From the NCBI RefSeq assembly GCF_000276665.1, contig NW_004955404.1, forward strand, positions 30,960,452-31,024,451: a stretch of DNA of 64,000 nt, in the 5' to 3' direction. The DNA is from Chinchilla lanigera. Its lineage: Eukaryota > Chordata > Mammalia > Rodentia > Chinchillidae. Each line of letters starts with the position of its first letter. The stretch's first letter is position 1. Below the pieces are notes generated by a model. That model was given only the letters and a program-made list of their open reading frames with translations. It had not been told where the DNA came from and ran no database searches. This document shows, piece after piece, positions 23,065 through 34,793 of this stretch. Both the position numbers and the translations under genes were made by a program.

Positions 23065-23668
23065 TGTTATTGCTTGTATCTAGATGTTCCCCACAAAGCC
23101 TCATGTGCTCATAGGTGGGGCTTTTCAGAGCTTGTTGGATCTAGGTTGTGTGACACTGAGATTAATGGTGTGTGGTACTACATTAGTGCAGTGATTGGTT
23201 TAGTATAGTTCTGGGTGTAAATAATAGAGGCCCCACCCTAGGTATGGGTGGCACCAATCAATAAGCTGATAGCATGGATAGAATATAAAGGGAAGGCAGC
23301 AGCTGCTACTGTTGCTGCTGCTGCTGCTGTTGTTTTAGCTGCTGTTGATGTAGTTGATGTTGATGTTGATGCTGTATTGCTGATGCTGATGCTGATGCTG
23401 ATGCTGACGTTGCTGATGCTGATGTTGCTGATGCTGATGTTGCTGATGCTGCCCGTTCACTGTCTTCAATTTGCCATGCCATGGACTGTGTGTCCTCTCC
23501 CATGTCTGCCTCTGCCATGCTGCCATGCTGCCTCTGCCATGCTGCCCTACCTTGGAATCGGCTGATTATGTACTGCAACCCCTACAAACTGAGCTGAAAT
23601 AAGCCTTTCTTCCTTTAAGTTTGGATACTAGGTATTTTGTCTCAGCAACAAGAAAAATAAACAAGACA
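23065..23668 (+). mobile_element. ERVL-MaLR LTR with trinucleotide expansion
   Basis: Starts TGTTATTGCTTGTATCTAGA and ends AAACAAGACA, with GAGCTGAAATAAGCC near the polyadenylation site. It is 604 bp, whereas related copies here are 350-380 bp. The excess is the CTG/GAT-type repeat at 23296-23453 plus CTGCC-rich units to 23550. The 5-mer flanks (CCATG and TCACG) are weakly similar. The open frames at 23248-23565 (+) and 23306-23578 (-) are Ala/Leu/Val- or Gln/Ser-rich repeat translations, not genes. Confidence 0.85.
23296..23453. repeat. (CTG)n / (GATGCT)n compound trinucleotide repeat
   Basis: GCTGCTGCTGCTGCTGTTG followed by blocks of GATGTT, GATGCT and GATGTTGCTGATGCT. All units keep a 3-bp period. 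Embedded in the LTR at 23065-23668. Confidence 0.9.
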
Positions 23669-24127
23669 TCACGTCTTAGGGAAGGCAAAATGATGATATC
23701 AAAGCCTCACATGTGCCATGATTTTGTAGGATATATAGAATAATGGAAAATCACATTCATGCATGGGCTTTTATAAAGGGTGAAAGGGCTCTGCATCTGA
23801 AAGGCCTTTCTTTTTCAGAACTAAAACTATTATTTTTCCCTGATACTGTAAACTTCTTTAGCTTATAATTCATAATAATTTTACATCTAAGGCACATTTG
23901 ATTGCACTTTGTGCCTACATATCTCCCCCAAATGCCTTTGAGCTTTTATTACTGACAGCCATTTGATATCTGATAGAAATTCAGTTTCCTCTCTATCTTT
24001 CCCTTTGGTTTATTTTGTAACAGTGGTCATATTTTCAAAGTCATATTTTCTTGAAAACCACTACTTCAACCCTCAGACTCATTTATTCCATTTCTCTGCC
24101 AACCTTCAGGTGCTCTGTTAGCTGTAA

Positions 24128-24332
24128 AGCAGATTCTCAGTCTCAGTACTGTCGACACATGGGAGCCAGAATTCCATGTTGCTGGGGCTGTTTTGTATAC
24201 TGTAGGACATTTAGCAATATAGCTGGGCTCTACTCACTAGGTACCAATAGTGCACCACTCAGAGTGACAAGAAAAATGTCTTCAGATATTGTAAAACGTT
24301 GCTTTGAAGGCAGAATGTCCCAGTTTAAATTA
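24128..24332 (-). mobile_element. MER20 (hAT-Charlie MITE)
   Basis: Reverse MER20. Landmarks are GTACTGTCGACACATGGGAG, ATACTGTAGGACATTTAGCA, GGGCTCTACTCACTAGGTAC and AAAAATGTCTTCAGATATTG. Placental-wide non-autonomous DNA transposon. Confidence 0.85.
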
Positions 24333-24339
24333 GCTCATA

Positions 24340-25744
24340 AAGACCTCAATATTGTCCTATAGATGCATCCCACATTAGCCAACATAATGAGAAATATGGA
24401 GTTCTACAAAATTCCTGGTCTCATCTCACCAACTACTATCAACAAACTAAGTTGTTATTAATCGTTAGTTATTCATCATGACACTTTGTTGAAAGTCCTT
24501 CTATAACTTCTCATTTCTATAATGCATAGCCAGGTCAAGCTCTTCTAATACTACAGAGAGATGCCTAATTCACCTAAAATGAGTCCTTAACTTACAGAAT
24601 TTATGGAATTTGATAAATGTATCATTATATTGACTATAGCTATCCTTGACAGTCCTATGTGTTAATAAAATAGGTACACAGACTACATCCCTCCTTTTAT
24701 CATTTAGGATCCATTTTGTCTAGGAATTTGCATCAACACTTTTGAGAATTATTATATACCTGAGAAATCAGAAAAATTTTCTGTTTAAAAGATTGATGTA
24801 TTTGTGCTTCATATATGAGCTATGTATTGCAATTGTAAATTTTTTTCCAAAGCATGCTGCTTATGAATGTGTAATACCTTTTAAATTTTTACTATTATAA
24901 CTCATAATGATTTCAAAGGGTCAGTGTAAATGTTTTATTGAAAATAAATGATTTATGATAGATCACACACGTAAGCCTAAGATTTGACTATCAGTCTGAG
25001 TGCAAATAAAGGTATCATTTTTCCTTTTCTTTTAAAATAAGCATTCAAATAGCCCTAGTTTTGTATTATTAGTTTAGTGTACCAAGACAAGTCAAATTTG
25101 CAGTTAAATAAATATAAACATATATTATGATGACCGTTTGATCTTAATCTACTTCATTACAACTGACCTACTTCAATGCATATAGGAAGAAGCTTTTTAG
25201 ACCGTGATAAACAACTACCTTTCTTTAGCTAACTAGGTGAAAAGCAGTTACAAACTGTTCATAAAATATTCCTTATAAGAATGAGATTGAGCATCAGTCA
25301 CCATTTGGCCTTCAGTTCCTTGCTTGATGCCAAACCAAACAGACTGAATAGCAGTGTGGGTGAGGAACATGTCTTTAAAAATAAAAAAATAAAACTATGA
25401 CACATTTCTTTATGAGATCATCTGTGTGTAAGGGGATACAGGAAAATAATATGTGTAACTAGAACTGTTTTGGACAATTTAGGCTGTTAAGACATGTTAA
25501 GTTTCATCTCCTTAGTCCTCACTTGCTTAATTTCTGGGACAATATTAAAAAATAAAGTTTTGTGTGAGTATTTCACCCTTCTGCAAAATACATTACAACT
25601 TCAAACAGTTATTCCAGAAGGTATAAAAAGTTATCCCAAGTTCTGATTTACATCCTGGTTTTAACTTCATTTGCTCAACTTAAACTTTCCATTTAAAATC
25701 AGAGACCACCTAAGTTTATGACCTACGTGAAAGCAAGTTTTGTT
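24340..25744. other. AT-rich unique DNA, nothing recognised
   Basis: No gene and no anchored repeat. Poly(A)-signal-like and TATA-like words occur as expected for about 68% A+T. Confidence 0.5.
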
Positions 25745-25935
25745 TTTTCAGAATTTTTTTATTAGTACATATTTATAGTACATAATGTTTACAATTCTTG
25801 TATGGAATTGGTATATGTACATAATATGTCTTAACTCCTTTTTAAAATCCCTTTCATCTTCCTTCCCTCTCACAATTTCTTGACCCTTTTCCCTTTTTTT
25901 TGTACATTTGCAGTACATAAGAAAGTTTTCATAGG
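25745..25935 (-). mobile_element. L1 3'UTR end fragment
   Basis: Begins TTTTTTCAGAATTTTTTTAT, then TAGTACATATTTATAGTACA and a C/T-rich tract with CCTTCCCTCTC. Same 3' end class as 47194 and 39721. Truncated in the 3'UTR. Confidence 0.75.
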
Positions 25936-26740
25936 CAGAATGAATTTCAAGGAGCTAGAAAAGGTATGAGGAAACCAGTAATGACTGGAAATTAGCAGAA
26001 CCTGGGAAAATTAGAGAATTGAAAATGCAACTGGCCCCTTTCACAATCCCATAGGTGGTCAGCCAGGTGGGTCCAATATAAGTACCAAGGACAAGACACA
26101 CATTTGATGCTCACATTTTTTTGTAAATTAACAACTCAAAATAATTTTATGTAGTATTTAAATTGACAAACAACTCTAACTTATTTTTATTATCAGAAAT
26201 TTAAAACAAATGCCAAGGGCACTGAACACCATACCTGTACTTTAAAGTTGAAGAATTGGCCTTCCAAGTATATCATAAGATTAAAAGCTAATGAGCTAGT
26301 ATTAAAATCATCAAGGAAACACTTATGTTTACTGACTTCTGACTTATCAGTATCTCTTATTGTCTATGAACCAGCTTGGCAGGTAGAACAAATGAAGAAA
26401 AACATATATTACATTTTCTGTATGCTTTTCAACTTTTTTTAAATTTATTTTATTCATTTATATATTTATAAAATTTGTTTTGAGATATTGTACAAGTTCA
26501 GGAATCTATTGTACAACATGGCAACTATACTTAATGTTATGGTTTAGATCTAAAGTGGTCCCTAAAAGTCTTATATATTCAGAGGTGGAACTCTTGGAAG
26601 GTGATTATTTCATGGGACACTATACCCATCAATCGATTGATTCATTGAGGAATATGCAGCTGAATGTGCTGTTCCGTGGTGAGACCTAGCTAGAGGAGGC
26701 ACATCACTAGAGCCATGACCTGAAAGGTTTGACCTTGGTT

Positions 26741-26860
26741 TGTTTTCTCTCTCTCTTCCCTCTCTTCTCTTCTCTTTTCTTCTTTTCTCTTCTCTTCTCT
26801 CTCTCTCTTTCTTCTTCCCTCTCTCTCCCCCTCCCTTTTCTGTCTCTCTGTCATTGATCA
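26741..26860. repeat. CT-rich simple repeat inside LTR
   Basis: TTTTCTCTCTCTCTTCCCTC-type sequence with TCTTCTCTTT variants. It occupies the same LTR position as the CTG expansion at 23296. Confidence 0.85.
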
Positions 26861-26894
26861 GGCTTCCTCCATTGATCATGACATTTCTACTTTA

Positions 26895-26996
26895 TTTGTT
26901 TTTGTTTTTTTGTTTTTCTTCTGGTACCAGGAATCGAACTTACGACCTTGCGCTTGCCAGGCAGGCGCTTTGCCGCTGAGCTAAATCCCCAGCCCC
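26895..26996 (-). mobile_element. ID SINE, young variant
   Basis: A T/G-rich tail, then GGTACCAGGAATCGAACTTA, GCTTGCCAGGCAGGCGC and GCTGAGCTAAATCCCCAGCC. The TSD GACATTTCTACTTTA is at 26880-26894 and 26997-27011. Confidence 0.95.
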
Positions 26997-27011
26997 GACA
27001 TTTCTACTTTA

Positions 27012-27265
27012 TTTTTTTTTTTAATTATTAACCTAGTAATATTTATTAAATAGAATTACAAATCTTAGGGGAAAGTAGATCATAAAATCAGTACAGAGAT
27101 AAACACAGGGAGGCAAGTTCTTAGCAATTAAATTAAGGTAACCATATAATTAAAAATGTACATTAATTAAGGTTAAAATAAGGTGATAAAATATCAAATC
27201 ATTGCTGACATTAAATGTAAATTCTCAAATTATAAATTGTCAGGGCCTAATTTGACATTTTTTTT
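27012..27265 (-). pseudogene. Polyadenylated 3'UTR-like retrocopy of unknown source
   Basis: On the minus strand this roughly 240-bp AT-rich body ends with an AATAAA signal, then about 20 nt, then an 11-nt A-run at 27012-27022. It is flanked by the 15-bp site GACATTTCTACTTTA at 26997-27011 and 27266-27280. Signal, tail and TSD together mean L1-mediated insertion of a 5'-truncated transcript. I do not recognise the parent gene and see no coding part. Confidence 0.75.
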
Positions 27266-27403
27266 GACATTTCTACTTTAAAACCAGGTGATTATGCATC
27301 AACCAAAAATCTGAAACTCAGAGCCAAAATAAGCCACTCCTCCTTTAAGTTTTAGGTATGTTGTATTTTGTCCCAGCCATGGAAAAGCGACTGAAAGGCT
27401 TAA

Positions 27404-29265
27404 TAATAATATAGCATATTCTTGAAAAATGCTAAGAACAGATGTCAAGGGTTCTCATCATAAAATGATAGGTTTCTGAGGCATTACAGTGTTGATTACC
27501 TAGATTTAGCCATGCCACATTATATATATTTCAAAACATCACATTTTTGATAAGAAATACATATAATTTTATATCAATTTTAAAATACCTCAAAATTTTT
27601 CTTTTCATATCTTTACAATTTCTAGTAATAAATTTCTCATTCTCATTAAAAGTAAAACATAGGTTATGTACTTTAAGTGTGAATTTCTTGAACTCCTATC
27701 AACTTTTTATATAATAAAGAAAACAAGATCATATTCACTAATGGAGAATAATATAATTCCACCTTCCAAACCCAATGATAAAGTTTAGGTAGAGAGAGCT
27801 ACACTAAATTCTTACAACTTTGATGAGTCTTTTCACAAGCAAAGTCTCACCCTGATTATATTAGCATAATAGTTTTAGATCTCCATTGATTTGATTCTAC
27901 AAATTAGAAAGTGGTATATATTAAATCATCATGATGGTCTATGGTTCCTATGTGAATTTATCAGGAAAAACATTTCTGAAAGTCACACTATTCTATAATT
28001 CTGGTATTTCAATTTCAGCAATCTAAAAATCTGCAGACTTGGTGAAAAATACTTTATCTCAGACACAGTCTGTAAACAACCAATCTATAAAGATAACCTT
28101 TCATCTGATGTTTGGTGCTGACTTTCCCTGTCCTTTGAGCAGTTACATCTTCATCCAAGCAGCTAGTGACTGTTGTTACTACACTAGTGATAAGAAAATT
28201 GACCCTATAAATACTTCAGAATAAAAAGGTAAAATGTTCTGATTACTTAAAATAATGAAAAATATTAAGAATTAAAGAGGTAGAATAACATACTATTTCA
28301 AACCCAGAATCAGGTACACACCCTTAAAATCATCTAGGAGCTAGTTTAGAAATAACAGGCAAATATATCCTAGGTGTGTTATTTTTTTTACATAGGACTA
28401 TATTTCTTTCTTTTAGGCAAGTGATCTATTACTCATTATTTCATCGTATGCATAGTAAATTTAAAGAATATGTGTTTTAAACTTTTGAAAAATTAAAATG
28501 TCATTCTCTTAAGAGTTGAAATACGACATCCAAATTAACTATATTCAGTTTCCTATTTTAGACTCCTCTTAAGCACATAATAATTAGCTCTTCTAAGTTT
28601 CCTCTTATTTAAACTAGAGGTGTGGCAAAGCATAAACTGTAAAGGGAGTGGCCAGCCTTGATATGAAGAAAGGCTTAGACTTCAATGTTTGCCATTTTTG
28701 TTAACAATCCTTTATGTTTCTTCCAACTGGCTTCAAATTATTTGTTAAATCCAAATTTATTTGAAACATAAAAAGTCATAAATTCTCAAAAGAGTCTCCA
28801 GTATGCAATTATATTAATCTGCTTATGGCATTTTAGATTTACTATGCTTAGTTATGCCATCCTATTTATGTGTAAGGATTGTGAACAAGCAAAGTTGATG
28901 TATCTCTAAAAGTTAGCAACAGGTGATGCAAAATCAGTTACACTGTAAAGAAATGTTAAAGAGCAGATCATTTAAATTAGCAATTAACCTATAAAAATGT
29001 ATTGCAAGATACATGCTTTGCTATTTGGTTTTATTTCCTGACCTGGACAAAATAAGTGAGTTTCAAATGAAGGAAAACATGTACCTCAGTTAGAAAAACT
29101 AACTTACGGAGTGTTTGCCTTATGGAGTGTTATTCTTTAGTCATAAACTTGCTTGTACTGAGTAAGAAGCCACAAACTGGAAGAAATTTCCAATACATAT
29201 GCTACATTACAATGTTTCCCCATTTTTTCTCATCTACCATTATTTGTTTAATGACCTTATTCTGT
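27404..29265. other. AT-rich unique DNA, no gene
   Basis: No repeat family recognised. A short frame at 28039-28224 has no recognisable similarity. Confidence 0.5.
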
Positions 29266-29267
29266 AC

Positions 29268-29390
29268 TTCACAGTAAGCTCTAAGTACATAGGGACTGTC
29301 TCTGTCACTACTGTATCCCATAACAGCTAACGCAATACCTGGCAGACATGAGTATTTAATAGAAGCTTTTGCATAAACTAATTGCTGAAA
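29268..29390 (+). mobile_element. L2 LINE 3' fragment
   Basis: CAGTAAGCTCTAAGTACATA, CACTACTGTATCCCATAACA and CAATACCTGGCAGACATGAG follow the order of the L2 3' end (sequences around the 'cctggcacatag' motif). Heavily diverged. Confidence 0.6.
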
Positions 29391-29464
29391 GAATTGACCA
29401 GACCACTTACTTGCTCTTGGAGCTCTGAGCCACATAAAAAACTAAGAGGGCACCATGCATGTTA

Positions 29465-29650
29465 GCACTCTGGCCCACACTCCCGGGTAACACCAGGCAC
29501 CTCCAGCAAGGTGCCAGGCATGTAACTGAAGCCCTCTTCAACCCTCCAGACAAGGTAAATTTCATCAAATGACCTGTCAAATTCTAGAGCCACAAAAACT
29601 GGTGAATACAAGTCAGTGGCTACTATTGTTTTGTTGTGCAGCAACCCAAC
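29465..29650 (+). mobile_element. Possible MLT1-type LTR remnant
   Basis: Weak match in order: CATCAAATGACCTGTCAAAT, AGAGCCACAAAAACTGGTGA, TACTATTGTTTTGTTGTGCA. The 'gagccacaaaaactgtga...tgttgt' pattern is typical of MLT1 ends. Too diverged to be sure. Confidence 0.4.
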
Positions 29651-30803
29651 CAGGCCAGCAGTAGGTAATGATGTGAATTTTTAAAAGAATTAAAATTAGG
29701 TCCCAATATTAAACTGACAGCTTATTTCCAATTCTTACCTAAGTTTAAAAGAGATTAAAGTGGTTTAGTATCAATATTTTGGAGAAGGATGAAGTGAATA
29801 TTTCTTTCTTTTTAAACTATCAGGTGAATCTACTTTGACTTCAGGAGAGCATTTGACAAAGTACTCTACAATATCTTTAAAGATGGCAACATACTGGCTC
29901 AAAAGGTGTAGATACATAGAACCACAACTTGTTAAAAGATGATACCCAAAGAATGTTACAATCAAAGTCAGCTGCTGGGAATGACTTTGTTCTTCCTATA
30001 TAAGGTGTGCATAGGTTTGGACTTTGGTAGACCAAAAGCATCACTTCAGTTTCTATGGATATAAAGAAGGCAGAGGCAAAATGTTACACTTTATTTATAG
30101 CACCAAGAATTTTTACGACAAAATCTCCACAACATTTAGCAGTGTTGGACCAACAGAAACCAACTGCTTAGGAGAAATTTTGAAATGGGGACATATATTA
30201 AGTACTTTTCTTTTGGAATAATCAAAATAAAATATATGTGGAATTAATGATTCAAAAGGAGAAGAAAATCACTTATTCTATTCTTAATGTAGAAAATGAA
30301 ACTAGGTATACTTTTTTAGTTTCCTCACACTACTTCTTTGCTAATCACTTTTACCACAAATAGATCACTGATTTAACAAATAAAAAAGCTCAACATGCAT
30401 TAGGAAATGTTTCTGTAATTCCTCGATGTGCTTGAGGGAAGGGAAAGCTATTCTCTTATCCATATAGACAGTTATTCTATTATCTTTATATGATAAAGGA
30501 ATTTAATTGCATAAATGATATGTTGGAAATGGTTTTTTAATGACAAAAGTTTGATACCTAATTTATATCATTATTAAAAATAGAAACTCATATTTCTCCT
30601 GCCAGTTAATTCTATGGATATGAGTAAAGGCAGAGCATTTCTTCCTGATTTTACACTTTGAAATTATGGTTTTCCAAAAACTGGCCTTTCTTAAATTGAC
30701 TTTTATCTGTTACTTTAAAAAAAAATTAGCCAGGAATTTGAATGCTACAGCCTTACACTTACATTAGAAACCACATATTTATTTCTTATGCAACTTTATC
30801 TTA
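29651..30803. other. Unique AT-rich DNA
   Basis: Nothing recognised. The frames at 29771-29965 (-) and 30024-30221 (+) lack any recognisable domain. Confidence 0.5.
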
Positions 30804-30885
30804 TTTTTTCCAGTGCTGGAAATCAAACCCAGGGCTCTGCACATGCTAAGAAAGAGCTATACCACTGAGCTACAGCTACAGCCCC
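30804..30885 (-). mobile_element. Older ID/dID SINE
   Basis: CCAGTGCTGGAAATCAAACC, CAGGGCTCTGCACATGCTAA and ACCACTGAGCTACAGCTACA give a reverse ID with the ancestral 'CAGTGCTGG' 3' end and B-box. No clear TSD. Confidence 0.75.
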
Positions 30886-31364
30886 TCATGCATTTATTTT
30901 TTTACGATCTTTGTTTTCATAATTGCGATATTCAGAGCATCAGATGAAGGAAAAAGTAACATCACTTACACTCACCGAAGACAGTAAGACCTAGTGAGAC
31001 CACAGAATCACTGGAAGGAGCAGTGGAAATCCTGGAAAGGAGCATTTGAAAAGCCAAAGAACAAAACGGAAGATAACACAATGCTAAGCAACTCAAAACT
31101 CCTGAGAAGAAATAAAATTTGACCGTTTCCAGGGGAGCACTACTCATCAAAGATCTCTGCATCCCATTCTTAGTCTTGGAAAACTTTTATTATATAAGGA
31201 TTCTCATACTTCAAGTCTTCCATCTGATATCTTGGCCTTCTGGTTCTATCAGTTCAAAAGATCTCACATATTTTGCAGAATCTTCTCTGTCAAAGAGTTT
31301 ATGATAAATGTAAAGTAAATTTTGGAGGAAAGAAGTATATTTCATGTATTGATAGTTAAGTGTG

Positions 31365-31760
31365 GATTTGTTACAGTGAATATTATTCAGGTATAAAAAG
31401 GAATGAAGCATTTATACATGCTACTGTATGAAAGAACTTTAAAAAACAGCACACTAAATGAAAGAAGTTAGACACAAAAGATGACATACTCATTACTCTG
31501 TTTATATGAAACATCAAGAATAAATATTAATATAGACACAGAGCAGATTAGCACCTTCCAAAAGCTGGGAAGAAGCAAATAGGAGTGAAGTCTTACTGGT
31601 TACACAGCTTCAATTTGGGATGAAAATGTTTTGGGAATAGATAAAATTGATTGGGGTACAACACTACAAATGCATTAAATCCTCTAAATTTAAATTATAT
31701 TAATTACTGTAACAAATTATATTAACATATTATATTAATATAATTAATTGCATGTTACAT
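31365..31760 (+). mobile_element. L1M-type 3' end
   Basis: Old L1 3' end in order: ACAGTGAATATTATTCAGGT, AAAAAGGAATGAAGCATTTA, GAAAGAAGTTAGACACAAAA, GATGAAAATGTTTTGGGAAT. It ends in AT-rich sequence. Confidence 0.75.
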
Positions 31761-32142
31761 GAATTTCACCTTGATTTTAAAAAGAATGGATTTGTTGGGT
31801 GAACTAAATATGCAGTAGCATTCTACTGCTGTTAATACATAAAGTGACATGTGGATGACATGTGACAACTGGATACTCTTCATGCATAGATTTCTTTTCT
31901 ATGAATTCTCTCACTTGCTAAAATTTATTTCTATCCTCTAGCCAAAACTCATGGTGCTTTTTTGCTCATTTTCAGGCATGTACAGACATTGAAAAGTATT
32001 TTACCCCAACATACACATTCCCAGCCATGGTAAACAAGGTCACACTCTGTCTAGTTTGATTTGACTTTTCAAGATATGAATAAGTGTCCTTTAGTAATGC
32101 TATATAGTGCTATGTGTCTTTCATTTTTCTGGTTTGTTTTGT

Positions 32143-32520
32143 TGTATTGGTTATTTTTTCATTGCTGGGACCAAATACCTGACATACAGAACTTCAAGGA
32201 CACTTTTTGTCTGTTTGTCTTCATTTTTGGTTTTCTCGTGTTCTTTTAAGGGGGGTGCTTATGGTTTCAGAGATTTCAGTCCATAATCAACTGGGTCCAG
32301 TGCAGGAACATCATGGCAGAAGGGCATAGAAGAGCAAACCTACTCAGTTTATGGTGGCTGGGAAGCAGAGCACAAGGGAAGAAGGAAAGAGGTCAGGGGC
32401 CAGAACCAGATATTGTAACCAAGATTACCCTTCCATGACCCACCCAGAAGTGTGCTTTACTAAATCATTAAGTGGCTCTCAAGCCAATCAAGTTGTCAAT
32501 CAAGCTTGGCTGTCACACTG
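32143..32520 (-). mobile_element. ERVL-MaLR LTR, diverged
   Basis: Reverse LTR: TTGGTTATTTTTTCATTGCT, ACCAAATACCTGACATACAG, TTCAGTCCATAATCAACTGG, GAACATCATGGCAGAAGGGC, CCATGACCCACCCAGAAGTG. Same subfamily as the outer LTR at 57340. Confidence 0.75.
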
Positions 32521-34588
32521 ATGATTTCATGCTAAAATAACTCCCAAGCATAGTGCCGAGGTGCTTTGTAGTGCTCTAACTGCAAGAAGTTTGTTATGCA
32601 GCTAATGGAAGCATAGCTGTTAGACAAGCTTTCTTCAGGCATTAGTTATAGTGCTTTGGGCAGTAAATTCAATGCTAATGAGTGGATATAGTATATAAAG
32701 TATCCTCAAACAGAAACACACATAAAAGAAAGTTGGGCATTAACTACTTGATAAGAAGGCTATGAGAGGCTCTCAGCACCTAACCCCGTGTTTTCCCCAA
32801 AGGCATGATTCAGCAATTCACCAATTCACAGTTCCAATTCACTTTACAAAACATAACACCATGAACGATAAGAATCATAAAAACAAATGTTCAGATGTCA
32901 GTGAATGTAGGTAAAGGATGAAAATAAAACAATTTTCATGTAAACATAAATTTCTAACATTTAGGATCCTGTAAACAAATGAGATGCTATATTTTAGTGA
33001 GAAACATACCACAGTTTCAATTAATATCTATATAGGTAACTGTGAAATAGACATGAAAACAAATGCTTCGGTAGAAAGTGTATGATGCATATCAGAAGTA
33101 ACAAATGTGAAGTATTTCTAATTCATGCACTCAAAACAGATATTTCATATTTCCTTTAATATTAACACAGAGCAGGCAACCAAAAAGAATGAATGAATTC
33201 TAATATATACTGCCATTTCAATAAAATATCACTACAAAACCAGAAGGAAAAGTGTAGAAATGTATCTATCATAATGGCTTCATAAATCTTCAGCATTAGA
33301 ATCTAGAAATCACCATCATCAAAGCCAAGAAAATTATTATTCTCAAAACTTCAGATTCCATTGCATCTACTTAAAACCCATTGATTCTCCTCATTGTTGG
33401 CATCTGCTGTATTAAAACTCAAGTCGTCTCTATTTAAACAATGAATCCTGTTGCATACCAACAAGGGCTTTACTGTATACGTATTTCTGAAATAATTCCA
33501 CTCTGTGTCTTGTTTTACAACATATCATAAAGTTTTATCTTATGCACACAGATGTGAATTCATCTTTCCTATCAAAGCCATTTAAAACTTTTGAAGCCTA
33601 TAGCAAACATCATCTCTTCAACTTCATCTCAATCACTTAAATAGTTTATTTAGAAAGATGCCCGTGGGTTGCAACAGACTGTGAGAGTCTTGGACCAGAA
33701 ATCCCTTCTATCCACAAGTTTGGTTATATGATCCCCAAAGAGATTTAGAGTCAAGACTGACCATTGCTTGTTAAATCTGTTCTTTCCTTCATCCAGGCTA
33801 GAGTATTTCTCCTTATACAGTACTTTAAAGAAAACCAAAGTTAGTACTTAGCTCAGTCTTTACTACTGCATTGAAATTGCCAAGATTACCTAGCACTCAT
33901 TCTAAAATTTTTCTTTTAAGTGGCCACTTTACAATTCCTGCAGGGAAAGCATTTCTGACACCACCCTTCATTGTCTACATCCCTGTTCTCTAGTCTTTTC
34001 ATAAAATCTTACCATTTGTCTTGAACCTAATGTTTTTGCAGTGTCTCTATGGCTTCTAGGAAATAAGAAATGATACTATCATGCTTCAATCTGTATTATT
34101 GGGGGAATAAAACTCTATACACTGAGTCATTTGTGCAAGGTGTTGTCTAACTTTTCATAGTCACCTGAAAAGTATGAAAGTAATCATTGATTTATTCTTT
34201 TCAGCTCAGACTAACAGTACTGCAAGATGTTTTTTTTTTTTTAAGTTTAAAGAAGGAGTTGATGGTAGCAATGTGCTACCTGATATAAAATCATAACTTT
34301 AATGAAAAAACTCAGGATTATAATAGGAATAAAATGTGATAATATTAACTGTAATCTTTTTTAATGATACACCTACATGAAGGAGAGATATGTGCATGAC
34401 ACAGTGATCAAGTTTTTGTCTTATAAGTTAGTCAAGATCTTCTCAAATAAAGCAAGAAGAAAGTCACACAATGTTTATCTATGTGGTTTCCCCTTCACTG
34501 CACATCATGGACACTTACAAAATTATCCATGCCAGTTCTCAAGGCCAATTTAAATAAAATTACTGAGTTTGGACCCAAACGCCAGCAT
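32521..34588. other. Unique AT-rich DNA, no gene
   Basis: No repeat family anchored and no plausible coding frame (the longest is 33650-33838 on the minus strand, 62 codons, unrecognised). Confidence 0.5.
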
Positions 34589-34624
34589 TTGTAGAAGCTT
34601 TAGCTGGTTAAAAATTCAATGACA

Positions 34625-34793
34625 GGCTAGGTGTGGTGGCGCACGCCTGTAATCCCAGGACTCAGGAGGCTGAGGCAGGAGGATCGTTGAGAGTTAGAGA
34701 CCAGCCTGGGCCAGAAAGTGAGCTCAAGGCCAGCCTGAACTGGATAGTAAGATCTTGTCTCAAAAAGACAAAAAAAAGGGCAAAAAAAAAATA
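34625..34793 (+). mobile_element. B1-type SINE
   Basis: GGTGTGGTGGCGCACGCCTG, TAATCCCAGGACTCAGGAGG, GGCTGAGGCAGGAGGATCG. A second, B1-like right half (CTCAAGGCCAGCCTGAACTG) follows, then CTTGTCTC and an A-tail. Flanks 'TTCAATGACAG' and 'TACAGTGACAG' look like an imperfect TSD. Confidence 0.9.

Larger units (their letters stand above)
26535..27398 (+). mobile_element. ERVL-MaLR LTR carrying three later additions
   Basis: Starts TGTTATGGTTTAGATCTAAA and is flanked by CTTAA at 26530-26534 and 27399-27403. Inside it are a CT-rich expansion (26741-26860), an ID insertion (26895-26996) and a polyadenylated retrocopy (27012-27265). The LTR 3' part resumes at 27281 and contains AAGCCACTCCTCCTTTAAGT. 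Confidence 0.85.

Noticed and set aside
23248..23565. 105-codon frame rich in Ala, Val, Leu and Met
   Set aside because: It is a product of a 3-bp-period repeat inside an LTR, with no non-repeat domain.
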